From positions 143,792 to 163,551 of the forward strand of contig NW_003141324.1 in the NCBI RefSeq assembly GCF_000003605.2: 19,760 nucleotides of DNA, written 5' to 3'. The notes beneath the pieces were generated by a model. It was not told where the DNA came from and ran no database searches. It saw only the letters and a program-made list of their open reading frames with translations. The position numbers and the translations under genes are program-made. The DNA comes from Saccoglossus kowalevskii. Lineage: Eukaryota > Hemichordata > Enteropneusta > Harrimaniidae. Below, piece by piece: positions 1-8,155 of this stretch; within the stretch, counting starts at the first letter, position 1; every line of letters starts with the position of its first letter.

Positions 1-838
1 GAACGACACAGCAAATTTCATTTTAATAATTAGTTTTTAATCACAACACAACAATGAATCCAAGTTTTAAATCATTCGCAAGATTGGTTTCATGTTGACA
101 GGTCTGTTTTTTTCTAGATCAATTTCAATTTATTAAAAATGTTAAAACTCCTCAGAAGAAATTAAAATGATTACATAACATAATAAAACATTCACTCACT
201 AATAAAAATCATGCAAGAAGTTTGAAAATAAAAAAAAGCAGTTTAACATGGGATTTAGGCCGAAAAAAAAAAATCTGTTTCCTGTATGCATTTTCAATGT
301 GGATTTACCCTCAACTTGTTGCCGTTTCAGCCTGACAAGTCGCATGAGTTGTACCATCTGCAGTGCTCCAAACCCAAGACACGCCTGACAGAATGATGTA
401 GTTTTTCACTTCCGTCGGTACCAAACGTCAGAAAGTGACAGTCATCAAAGAGTAACCATTCACAACAGTGTTGACATAATGTGTGTTAAGTTTCTGGCCC
501 AATGTTTATCATCTTGTTGAAAACAGTCTGTGATTTTTGCCGACAATGCAAACACGGCTTTATCTCCCTGGTTACAAGTGAGTGTCTGCACAGGAAAGAC
601 ACAGTCTTTTGTAGCCTGACAAGGTCGCGTGAGTTGCACCCTCCATGACCACTAAAATGAATATCCATTGAAACTCATTGCATGAAGGCATTAACTTTGC
701 GAATTTGCAGTATTGAACTTGCCAACGAGACATACACTATTCGGCCGGCGAGGGTGCCCCTCATGCCTACATGTCAGGCTAGTTGCCACTGGTCAGAAAT
801 TGACACTTGTAATTTTGTAATTTACCTAACAAAAGTGT
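1..838 (-). other. BOD1 3' UTR and downstream flank
   Basis: No coding exon is recognised here. On the minus strand this is the predicted 3' untranslated region and flank of the BOD1-like gene. A minus-strand AATAAA lies at 134-129, about 705 bases past the inferred stop, and is the best polyadenylation candidate. A direct repeat of about 27 bp occurs at 329-355 and 613-640 (shared core AGCCTGACAAG, then TCGC.TGAGTTG.ACC). Short open frames in this stretch show no protein-like signature. Confidence 0.4.
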
Positions 839-864
839 TCAAGACGCACATTTTTTTGGCTGGG
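839..864 (-). CDS. BOD1: BOD1 exon 4, inferred terminal coding exon
   Basis: A strong polypyrimidine tract and acceptor (TTTCTCATTTTCACAG|CCCAG) lie 137 bases past the exon 3 donor. The phase fits: the last G of exon 3 plus CC makes alanine, followed by QPKKCAS and a TGA stop at 841-839. The resulting 173-residue product suits a short BOD1. The exon encodes too little protein to confirm by family similarity. Confidence 0.5.
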
Positions 865-2779
865 CTGTGAAAATGAGAAACAGAATTTTTTTTCTTGGCC
901 TTAACAATGAAAACTATTACACACATAAAGTGACAGTGTCATAAGGTATTTTACAAAGCATGATATTTGTTATTAACAAAACATGACTAGTAAACAGCTA
1001 CCTGTTGATGTTGGTAATGCTGATAACTCTGATTTGCATGTACTTTCAACTTTCTCACTGGTTACCATGGGTACACTAATCTCCTCAGTTTTGTTTGGAA
1101 GTTCCTCATCTTTGCGACTCTCAGCATCTCCTTTCTTCTTTTCAACATATTCATTGAAAGCCTTCTCAATTTGTGGTCTAAAGACGTGCTGTATCTGCGG
1201 CTCAACAACCTGCTCTACAATTCTTTCGACTCCCGTTGATAGCATTTCTGATCTGTAATACATATCACAGAATTGCAGTCATAAAACTATAGGTAGCACT
1301 TTCTAATCAATTAATGTACGTAGTCCTGATTAATAGTACCAATACTTACTGGTTGATTTGTCTTCTGAGACTATCTCGAAGTTGATTTTTGTTGAGATTT
1401 GGAGACCATGTATGTTGAGACAGAAAATTAGAAACATATCCTTCAACTCTTTGTCGCAAATTCTGGTATGCGGGCTGTAAAAATGAATAATTTATACATT
1501 TTGAATGAATATTAGTATAATGAAGTATAATGGTTACATTAATTCTCTTAAAATCCATATAGCAACATATTGATATCAAACTTCAAAATCCATCTATGTT
1601 TACTCTCAATGAAAATAATTACTGTAAAACATGTCTTTTTAGCTAGCATGTTATTTTAGCTAATTTAGCTAATCTGTAATTTCTCTAATTCAAGATGTCA
1701 CTAATTTAAAATAAAGTATATTCTCACAATGAGATTTGGCACTTTAGCTAAAATAAGATTCAGTTAATTCAATCATGGAGTCAAATTCGCTAAAATTGAA
1801 TGTAGCTATTCAAATGTTTTACAGTACCTTCAGGAATAGACTATACAATGTAATTAAAAACCTTCTCATGCAGTTTTTCATTGAATTCTTGTTATATAGA
1901 TTTTTGCATCAGCTTTAATCCTCAAAGTTAATCCTAGCAGTTTTAAGATTTAGTTTTATTAATTTTAATCCTTAAATTTAATCCTAGCAGTGTCACGGTT
2001 TAGTTGGTTCTATCTTTCATCACTAACCAATACAATAGTGGATATATTTTTTTCAGGTGGAATTAATTTCAAATTTAATTTTGAAATTTAATTTTCTCTT
2101 CAGTGATGCTTTATGGGCAATCAATAGGGATTTGGGAAATAATACATCAAAAGAAATCTTTCTCATTCGTCTATGGAAATTCAGAAACAAGAAACTGAAT
2201 GATTGACATGTTTGAATGCTTTTATAGTTTTTATTTCATTTTCTTGTTGTTGACTTGTATGTTACTTTTTACGCCGTTTCAAAGGCTAATAAATTATTAT
2301 TATATAAGTGCAATTACTCATTAAATAGTAATAACGTTACCCCCTGTAGAAAGGTGATAGTTGCTTCTAACAACGTATTAAGGTCTACCATTTGAAACCG
2401 TGAGGGGTGTCTGGAAGATTTGGTTGAAAAAAAAACACAAGCTAGAAACTGAATGAAAAAAATTGTTGCAAGGTGTTGCAGGGAAACGGTATTTGCACAT
2501 TCAAAAACATATAAATGTGCAGATAAGGCAGCGCAAAAATGCACCGATGACATCCTTCCATCCACCCCACTCCAATTGATATCAAATGTTTGAACCCTTA
2601 GACAAATGTACCGATTTTGAATACATCAAAACATCTATGTTGAATATTCCTTTATTTACCTTTGTGTCAACATCGGCAAGACAGTCTCGTCGAAACTGAT
2701 CAAATAGTCCAGCCGATTTGATGTAGTTCACGAGTCCGTCGACTACAACCGAATCTTGACCAGAAGATGTTGAAGCCAT
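839..2779 (-). CDS. BOD1: BOD1-like protein (biorientation of chromosomes in cell division 1; Shg1/FAM44 family), four-exon model
   Basis: The model joins, on the minus strand, 2779-2660, 1474-1350, 1252-1002 and 864-839, about 173 residues. Human BOD1 is 185 residues. The start ATG has a good Kozak context (A at -3, G at +4) and an in-frame TGA four codons upstream. The family core is clear: GLFDQFRRDCLADVDTK closes exon 1, PAYQNLRQRVEGYVSNF and NLNKNQLRDSLRRQINQ follow in exon 2, and FRPQIEKAFNEYVEKKK is in exon 3. All junctions are GT-AG and keep the frame. BOD1 proteins are known to inhibit PP2A-B56 at kinetochores and promote chromosome biorientation; the larger BOD1L1 works with SET1/COMPASS at replication forks. 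The C-terminal part after about residue 121 is acidic/lysine-rich and low in complexity. The first three exons are firm. The last exon is inferred, so a longer BOD1L1-type protein continuing left is not excluded. Confidence 0.88.
1002..1252 (-). CDS. BOD1: BOD1 exon 3
   Basis: The acceptor is TATTACAG|ATCAG; the first base completes a glutamine codon split with exon 2, giving the family motif Q-S-x-M-L-x-x-G-V-x-R-I. The conserved FRPQIEKAFNEY block follows, then a charged tail rich in Glu, Lys and Ser. The donor is CAACAG|GTAGCTG with phase-1 exit. Without splicing the frame would run to a stop at 973, so a 3'-extended isoform is possible. Confidence 0.85.
1350..1474 (-). CDS. BOD1: BOD1 exon 2
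   Basis: The acceptor is TTTTTACAG|CCCGCA and the donor is CCA|GTAAGTATT, a near-perfect consensus. The exon holds 41 codons plus two bases. It encodes PAYQNLRQRVEGYVSNF followed by the conserved W-SPNLNKNQLRDSLRRQ block. Its phase-0 entry matches exon 1 and its phase-2 exit matches exon 3. Confidence 0.9.
1620..1826. mobile_element. MITE with 13-bp perfect TIRs and TA ends, in BOD1 intron 1
   Basis: The ends are perfect inverted repeats: TACTGTAAAACAT at 1620-1632 and ATGTTTTACAGTA at 1814-1826. The terminal TA on both sides fits a Tc1/mariner-type TA target duplication. The roughly 200-bp element has no coding capacity. The inside is rich in TTAGCTAA-like words. Bases 1635-1736 match, in inverted orientation, 18093-18200 near mitoferrin, so this is a dispersed family. 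Confidence 0.75.
1827..2334. other. Rest of BOD1 intron 1; imperfect 50-bp tandem duplication
   Basis: There is no exon here. Two units of about 50 bp (starting at 1914 and 1963) share TTTAATCCT, then AATCCTAGCAGT and GTTTAGTT-like blocks. At about 2066-2092 there is an AATTTCAAA / TTTTGAAATT inverted repeat that could fold as a hairpin. The remainder is plain AT-rich intron sequence. Confidence 0.5.
2335..2560. repeat. Dispersed repeat, copy 1 (in BOD1 intron 1)
   Basis: This stretch resembles 12735-12995 along most of its length. Shared blocks in the same order are TACC.CTGTAGAA, then CCATTTGAAA.C, GG.GG-rich sequence, TTG.TTGAAAAAAAAA, GCA.GTTCA-like sequence, and AATGT.CAGATAAG. No terminal inverted repeat or duplication is obvious. 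The family is not identified. Confidence 0.55.
2660..2779 (-). CDS. BOD1: BOD1 exon 1 (40 codons)
   Basis: This exon encodes residues 1-40 and ends in a complete AAG lysine codon at a consensus donor (AAG|GTAAATA, intron from 2659). Residues 24-40 read GLFDQFRRDCLADVDTK, the most conserved block of the BOD1/BOD1L family. Intron 1 is about 1.2 kb and carries a MITE and a dispersed repeat. Confidence 0.9.
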
Positions 2780-2960
2780 TCTGTTGGTTCAGCTTTTATT
2801 CGTTCATAAGCACTCAGACGTCCAGAATATCCATTGTAGGAACATGCCAGACGAAGTCTACTCAGCCATCTTTGTTGACACGACCGAGCATGCGTGCTGA
2901 CCCTTAACCGTGTTATGAAATAACGCGGCAATATATCGTGCCTTGACAACATCAAATGAT
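2780..2960 (-). promoter_or_regulatory. Probable BOD1 5' UTR and core promoter region
   Basis: This is the sequence immediately upstream of the BOD1 start on the minus strand. It is less AT-rich than its surroundings and has no clear TATA box near the ATG. GAGCATGCGTGC at 2886-2897 resembles the palindromic NRF1 site found in many animal housekeeping promoters. The assignment rests on position plus that single motif. Confidence 0.3.
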
Positions 2961-3101
2961 TTGGCAAGTCTACGATAAATCAATATATATAACCTTAAAT
3001 TGACGATAAAAAATGTTGTTTAAAAAAATAAATAATAAAATCTTTGTTCGTAAGATGCTTGGTTCAGTCCTTGATTAATAGGTGGAACGGCTTTATCAAC
3101 T

Positions 3102-3174
3102 GCCCGGCTAGCTCAGTCGGTAGAGCATGGGACTCTTAATCCCAGGGTCGTGGGTTCGAGCCCCACGTTGGGCG
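3102..3174 (+). tRNA. tRNA-Lys (CTT anticodon)
   Basis: This 73-base gene folds as a standard cloverleaf without an intron. The acceptor arm GCCCGGC pairs with GTTGGGC (with G-T wobbles), the discriminator is G, the D arm contains the A box TAGCTCAGTCGG, and the anticodon stem TGGGA/TCCCA encloses the loop CTCTTAA with CTT at positions 34-36. The T arm GTGGG-TTCGAGC-CCCAC carries the B box. It is almost identical to the animal tRNA-Lys(CUU) consensus, so it is very likely functional. CCA is not encoded, as expected in eukaryotes. Confidence 0.97.
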
Positions 3175-3180
3175 CACTAG

Positions 3181-3189
3181 TTTTTTTTT
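3181..3189 (+). terminator. RNA polymerase III oligo-T terminator of tRNA-Lys
   Basis: A run of nine T residues begins six bases after the mature tRNA 3' end, which is the normal position for polymerase III termination. Confidence 0.85.
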
Positions 3190-4505
3190 CTTTTCCCTAA
3201 ATTTCATTTCAAGCGAAGTGGGAATCTCAGTAGTACAGTTTACGTTCTGGATGAAAGGGAAACATATTTTTGCAATAATGGAATGTATGAACTATTAATG
3301 TAAAATGTTTGTTCATGCCCAATTCGAAAATCCCTGATAAATCTTTGGCTAGAAATAGTATTCAATTTGTTGAGTAACAAATATGAAGGAGAAGGGTGGA
3401 CAGTATAAATTAGATTGTGTGAAAACATGTGGAATTGATTCATTTTGGATATTATATTATTGAAATGTGATATCACAATTTTGATCCAGAAAATTATAGG
3501 TCCCGAATACATTCCTAAAATTAGTTCTTAAAATATCCACATGTTAACTACAATCCGACCGGTGTTTTCTAGAAAAATCAGTTTTTAGCTACCCCCATTA
3601 CTAATAAAATATACAAATTACTCTCCCTAAATTTCCAGACTAATCAGTTATACGCACCTGATAGTCTTGATCCGCAGTTTTTTTTTACTGTGCACAAAAA
3701 AAGAAACCTAATAAACAGTATTGCGATATTACTCACTGTTCAGCCAACAAAGCAGCAATATGGGTATTACAATTACAAACATTTCAACTATCAATATTGC
3801 TATTTTGTTTGCAAAACAGTGAGTTATATTGAAATACTGCTGGTTGCGTTGTGTTTTCGACCACACCAAGACCCTCTAAAAGAGGGTCTATGACCACACT
3901 AAGAGGTTAATTGATATTATATCTCATTATTTGTGCCAACTTTTCTATCATGAATATCACAATATATACTGAGCAGTAAATGGTGTAAGGATAACAAGGG
4001 TCACATGACGTCAATAACTTTAGAGGTATATCGATTTTGCCACTTTTGAGTAAAATTATAAACTCACGATTAGTAAATTGGGACACTGGTCAGGAACAAC
4101 GTTATTAAGAGTGTATAGACGAGTTCCGTATGATAGTCAACGGTTTGCAATATTTTAAGCATACATACTTTTGTCCGCATTACCTCACCTATTCAAAAAT
4201 GTAAACAATATAAATTTGAATATATTGATCTGAGAGGCACTTTTGTGACGTTTTAAAATCATTTTGAAATAGAAGTGGCGCGCCCACGTACGTATTATAT
4301 ATAATAATAATATTTATTTATTGCATCTTTAGAAATACAGTATTTCTATTACGTGTACTTGATATAATCGCAAACATTTGTTCATGGTCGATAGAATTAT
4401 TAAAACAACTGAATTACCACACGATATTGCACAGGGAATTTTCCTGGCATTTCGAATTGCGAAATACGAAAAACAAGATTCGGACACGAAATAAAATTTG
4501 CTTGA
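3190..4505. other. Intergenic, no gene seen
   Basis: The sequence is AT-rich with only short open frames and no recognisable motif. It contains one compact hairpin (3869-3889, listed separately), a GC-rich palindromic patch GGCGCGCC near 4277 followed by ACGTACGT, and an AGAAATAC-A-GTATTTCT inverted repeat near 4330. Confidence 0.5.
3859..3904. repeat. Perfect hairpin flanked by 13-bp direct repeats
   Basis: AGACCCTCT (3869-3877) and AGAGGGTCT (3881-3889) are perfect inverted repeats around AAA. The hairpin overlaps or is flanked by GACCACACCAAGA (3859-3871) and GACCACACTAAGA (3892-3904). The 12-mer AGAGGGTCTATG recurs at 17678-17689 inside another hairpin. It may be the end of a mobile element or a local fold-back duplication. 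Confidence 0.55.
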
Positions 4506-4747
4506 CCTGAAGTCGTGTACGAAGGAGACGGCCCAAATAAAGTTCGAAAGTTTCTACAATGGAAATTTATGCCTAGAGACTACGTGCCGAATTAATATCT
4601 GATTTCAGAGAGAATAATGAGGCGGAGTACCGCTTGTTGGTGGGACAAGTTCAGTTCTACACAGCTATATCGCAGTGTCGTGAAGACATGCGGGGAGGCC
4701 TAGCTAGTACTAGCAACCACAGCCCCTCAACTGGAGGGACTGTGTAA
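4506..4747 (+). pseudogene. Unrecognised protein-like ORF pair, probably one decayed coding sequence
   Basis: Two overlapping open frames look protein-like but are not recognised. Frame one (4506-4595, 29 codons, preceded by a TGA) contains VVYEGDGPNKVRKFLQWKF. Frame two (4577-4747, 56 codons without an initiating ATG) contains NEAEYRLLVGQVQFYTAISQ and ends in a serine/glycine-rich tail before TAA. A single frameshift near 4580-4595 would join them. A possible splice acceptor (CTGATTTCAG at about 4600-4609) means frame two could instead be an exon. It lies about 270 bp before a possible LTR, so it could be a retroelement remnant. Confidence 0.25.
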
Positions 4748-5018
4748 CAACCTCTGACTTCCACCGTCAACAAGCGAAGTCGTGCTATGTAAATTACGCT
4801 TAGTATACGCTTACTGTCATGTGATCACTTTGTAATTTTGCTTTTACTTATATTCATAAGCGTGACGTAGTAGATAAGTGAGTTATAAAACATTTATGTG
4901 AACACTGTATTATCGTTACTCTCATTATATAAAACATTGTATATGTAATCATTTGTATTCTTTGTAGTTTAGATCATTGTTTGCAATTTTAGCTTTTTCA
5001 CTTTTGTCAGAGGAGGAA

Positions 5019-5461
5019 TGTTTTATGATAGTGACTTCACGTACGCAGATTCTAATCACACGCCGTTAGACCATTGTTTAGAATCAACAACTGGCATATT
5101 TAGGGTAGAGATTATAAACACATATTTCAGGAATTTGATAAATAGATTGTTTACTTATGTATTTAGTAGTGGCAACTTTGCAAGGCACTTCCCTGGTAAT
5201 CACGAGATCATGTCAACGACTGTAGCGATTGGCTAACCGCATGTTTACTCTGCCCAACCTTAGAGACTTGACTTTTATTATAGGGAGTTTGTAACCTTTC
5301 GTAAGAAGAGAAGCGAGGAGAACTGTACAGCGAGGGGTTACCTCAGCCACGGTTACTAAAACCGTGCATCAGCTGACTGTTTGTGTGATTAAAGCTGTAA
5401 TGAATTAATGTGTATTCACTTGGACCGAATCTGGTTGAAGAAGTTCCCGTATCCCCGACCA
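5019..5461 (+). mobile_element. Possible LTR (solo or 3' LTR) of an LTR retrotransposon
   Basis: The 443-bp stretch starts with TG and ends with CA, flanked by the tetranucleotide GGAA on both sides (5015-5018 and 5462-5465), as expected for a 4-bp target duplication. Near the 3' end is ATTAAAG at about 5388, a possible polyadenylation signal. The bases just upstream, AGAGGAGGAA, also look like a polypurine tract, which would instead make this the 3' LTR of an internal region lying to the left. The two readings conflict. No second LTR copy is in the window. Confidence 0.4.
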
Positions 5462-5606
5462 GGAAGCCCCTGTTCATAAGAAAGTTGACAACACATTGTT
5501 TAGGAACTTGTTTGCCGTCATTTACCACGGATTCAATCCGTGCGAGCTATTAAATACCATTTGCTACTTTCATGGCCAAAACTTCTGGTTATCACTGCGG
5601 GCAATG

Positions 5607-5766
5607 CAGTGGCGGATCCAGAGGGGGGCAGGGGGCCATGCCCCCCAAACGCATGACGATTCGTATCATCTGGATTACGCATAGCTTCTCTGCGATTTAC
5701 GGCCCGTATATATTAAGCGTAGCTTGGACACCCCCCCCCCAATACATTTTGCTGGATCCGCCACTG
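5607..5766. mobile_element. hAT-type MITE, 160 bp, with 8-bp target site duplication
   Basis: Perfect 15-bp terminal inverted repeats: CAGTGGCGGATCCAG (5607-5621) and CTGGATCCGCCACTG (5752-5766). They are flanked by an exact 8-bp duplication GGGCAATG (5599-5606 and 5767-5774). CAGTGGCG-like ends and 8-bp duplications are hallmarks of hAT transposons. Subterminal runs of G (left) and C (right) extend the symmetry. There is no coding capacity. The perfect ends and duplication indicate a fairly recent insertion. Confidence 0.93.
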
Positions 5767-5784
5767 GGGCAATGGTTCTACTAA

Positions 5785-6276
5785 CGGTATCAATATTACA
5801 TCAGTGAAAGTGTGAAGGGAGTATGGGAAAAAATAGGAAATGATTACTCACAAAAATGGAAGAGTGACATTAATTTAGAAAAATTTGATTCAGGGGAGCT
5901 CGATAAAACTAACACCTACAGGAAGTTTAAAACAAACTTCAAAATGGAAAAGTATTTGATGGATGTAAATAATTCAAAATATAGAAAATATATTTGTAAA
6001 TTAAAAATTAGTGACCATCAGCTTATGATTGAGAAAGGAGGTATACTTGACCGAAAACAAAACTGGAACACAGAATCTGCACAAGATGTGACAATAACTC
6101 AGTTGAGGATGAGTACCATTACATTATGGACTGCCCACAGCACAATAAAATGAGGCAGATACTTTTTACAGACTTACATAAGCATAATCCTAATTTTACT
6201 TCAATGGATTATCCCGATAAATTTATTTACATTATGACAAACTGCCACATTAAGCTTGGTGTGTTTATAATGAAAA
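5785..6276 (+). mobile_element. C-terminal remnant of a LINE (non-LTR) reverse transcriptase polyprotein
   Basis: Two frames on the plus strand read as the tail found after the reverse transcriptase domain of many animal LINE proteins. The first frame (from 5785 to about 6060) contains YRKFKTNFKMEKYLMDVNNS and LKISDHQLMIEKGG. After one frameshift near 6045-6065 the second frame reads RICTRCDNN, then VEDEYHYIMDCP and FIYIMTNCHIKLGVFIMK. The Cys (6078), Cys (6087), His (6117) and Cys (6132) codons form the C-x2-C...H-x4-C knuckle of this tail. The polymerase domain is absent. The left part is cut near 5782 by a stop, and the right end abuts the transposon starting at 6277. Confidence 0.8.
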
Positions 6277-6619
6277 CAGGTGTGTATTATTTGCTACGTT
6301 CACACGACAGCATTTTATCGGAGCCCAACGGCTCGAGCCAGCAAAAATGACCGTGTAAACGCGTTCGGCTCCACTAAACCATCGGGGTTGAACTCCGATA
6401 GGGTTGAGTCCCGACATGGCTCCGATCGTGTAAACGCATCACGGCCCAACTATCGGAGCCGAAATCACGCCCTCAATCGTCTTCTTCGAGTAACCTCTTC
6501 ATTTCAAGACAACATCTTTCATAATTTCACGCAATGTCCGGCTTGAATAAGAGCTACGCGTCCTAATATATAGTAACGAATTATTGCGATAGATTAATAG
6601 CTCAACGGAAAACAAAAAA

Positions 6620-6721
6620 ATGGCGTGCGAAATTATGCGACAAAAACTTGAAAGAACGACTGAACGGAAACTTTTTAAGACACTAAAGATAAAAAACGTA
6701 GAACCGATCGAGGTACGGTGA
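6620..6721 (+). CDS. 33-codon ORF inside the transposon, unrecognised
   Basis: An ATG after AACAAAAAA opens a 33-residue basic frame (MACEIMRQKLERTT..., ending PIEVR) that stops at TGA. A good splice-donor match, CCTG|GTAAGTTT, lies ten bases after the stop. This could be a relic of a first exon of an autonomous ancestor, but nothing in it matches a transposase family I know. It may equally be chance. Confidence 0.15.
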   Translation: MACEIMRQKLERTTERKLFKTLKIKNVEPIEVR

Positions 6722-7126
6722 CGTGTTCCTGGTAAGTTTAGATTCTTCCATAGTCCCTCTATGATAGATAGAGAGAATCTGTGATTCTTCCTAGTAGTTT
6801 AGATATCACTAGAGTTGAATAGTTACAAAATGGTAATTTTGCATGACAATAACTTGAGCGAATAGGCTGTATTAAACGCATTTTAGCTGCCGTGTTTCCT
6901 GTTTATTCGAGATACTAGTACCTAAATCGTGATACCAGTCATTGTGTTTTCTACCTCCATGCTCAGGCTCTTTTTTCTTCTAGCTCAACAGCATCATGCC
7001 ATGTAAATAACAAACACAAGGACGACACTAAAATCGTTTTCTGTCACTAATTATTCAAGGGCACTGTTCCGTTCGGCTCTGGTCGAACTGAATCGAAGGC
7101 GCAACATTGCACTTTTTAACGTTATC

Positions 7127-7550
7127 CGATATTATCGTCTAAAAATGTCTAAGTAGACAGGTCTGTCTAGGCAACTATTGCAACTGTTCGTTTTTCTCCG
7201 ATATTATCGATAATATCGTCTAACAATGTCTAAAAAAGTCTAAAAATGTCTAAGTTAGACAGGTCTGTCTGAGCAACTATTGGGACAGTTCGTTTTTCTC
7301 CGATATTATCGATAATATCGTCTAACAATGTCTAAAAAAAGTCTAAAAATGTCTAAGTTAGACAGGTCTGTCTGGGCAACTATTGGGACAGTTCGTTTTT
7401 CTCCGATATTATCGATAATATCGTCTAACAATGTCTAAAGAAGTCTAAAAATGTCTAAGTTAGACAGGTTTGTCTGGGCATCTATTGCGACAGTTCGTTT
7501 TCTCCGATATTATCGATAATATCGTCTAAAAATGTCTAAGTTAGACATCT
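7127..7550. repeat. Tandem array of about 102-bp units, each with a perfect 20-bp palindrome
   Basis: Four units carry the palindrome CGATATTATCGATAATATCG at 7199-7218, 7301-7320, 7404-7423 and 7504-7523 (periods 102, 103 and 100). A truncated half-palindrome, CGATATTATCG, marks a partial first unit at 7127. Each full unit continues with repeated GTCTAAAAATGTCTAA words, GTTAGACAGGTCTGTCTG (itself nearly self-complementary), and a spacer ending GACAGTTCGTTTT. The last unit is truncated after GTTAGACA. Confidence 0.92.
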
Positions 7551-7922
7551 CTGCCAGAATTTCATTAGATTTTATTAGACGATAATTATCCGATAATGAT
7601 TTATATGACATTGTCGCGCCTTCATGGAACTCTGGCAGATCTCGGCTCTCGTTCGGCTCCCGACCGTATGAACGCATTGGAGATAATCTCCTGTTAATCA
7701 GTGGGAGGAGCAGTAGTTCGGCTCCGATAGAATGCTGCCGTGTGAACATAGCAAATAATAGTAAAACACCTGATTCTGTACTAGCTTGTAATTGCCTTTT
7801 AATTAATCTGTTATTTTAATTTTTCTTTTTACTGTGTTATTTGATTATCTTCTTTTTTTTATTTTACTTGGCTATGTTCATCTTCTATAGAAAGAATAAT
7901 GCCAATATAGTTATCTTGTATA

Positions 7923-8155
7923 CCGCTATGTTGTCTCATATCAGTCCCATTGATAAAAAAATCGTTCGATGTATTGGTATGTCGTCTTACGTCAGACCCG
8001 AAGATAAAAAACAAATCACGCTGATAACAAAAATCGTTTCATATATTGATATGTCGTCTGATGACAGTTCCGCAGATAAAAACAGTCGTTCCATGCATCA
8101 GATGGTCATCTTATGTCAGTCACGCTGATAAAAACAATCGTCTCATATATTGCTA
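7923..8155 (+). repeat. Degenerate tandem repeat, about 52-bp unit, four copies
   Basis: Units start near 7923, 7976, 8048 and 8100. The shared pattern is ATGTCGTCT.ATGTCAGT, C.GCTGATAAAAACA, then ATCGTTTCATATATTG. The second unit has an internal duplication of its GATAA...ATCG half, making it 72 bp. The overlapping open frame is a by-product of the repeat. Confidence 0.75.

Larger units (their letters stand above)
6277..7772. mobile_element. Non-autonomous DNA transposon with about 50-bp TIRs, 1.5 kb
   Basis: The left end (6277-6324) and the inverted right end (7772-7720) agree closely: CAGGTGT, then TTATTTGCTA.GTTCACACG, .CAGCATT.TATCGGAGCC. The right end carries about four extra bases near the tip. 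Subterminal copies of GTTCGGCTC (6363, 7071, 7650, 7717) and GTGTAAACGC (6354, 6429) occur in both halves. No transposase domain is recognised; the middle is mostly a palindrome-bearing tandem array. No flanking target duplication is seen (AATGAAAA left, ATTCTGTA right), so the superfamily is unassigned. Confidence 0.8.

Noticed and set aside
983-1258. Plus-strand 91-codon ORF
   Set aside because: It is the antisense shadow of BOD1 exon 3.
2743-2967. Minus-strand 74-codon ORF upstream of and overlapping BOD1 exon 1
   Set aside because: It is in a different frame from the conserved BOD1 start and has no recognisable motif; it is 5' UTR sequence.
5572-5784. Two plus-strand ORFs across the hAT MITE
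   Set aside because: They span the inverted ends and C/G runs of a non-coding MITE.
6280-6546. Plus-strand 88-codon ORF rich in Ser/Arg
   Set aside because: It starts inside the inverted end of the transposon and its RVNA/RVES-like repeats reflect subterminal DNA motifs (GTGTAAACGC, GGCTCCGA).
7127-7550. CRISPR-like array of regularly spaced palindromic repeats
   Set aside because: The spacers are themselves repeated rather than unique, there are no cas genes, and the context is a eukaryotic transposon.
7841-8128. Plus-strand 95-codon ORF
   Set aside because: It overlaps a 52-bp degenerate tandem repeat and its sequence reflects the repeat.
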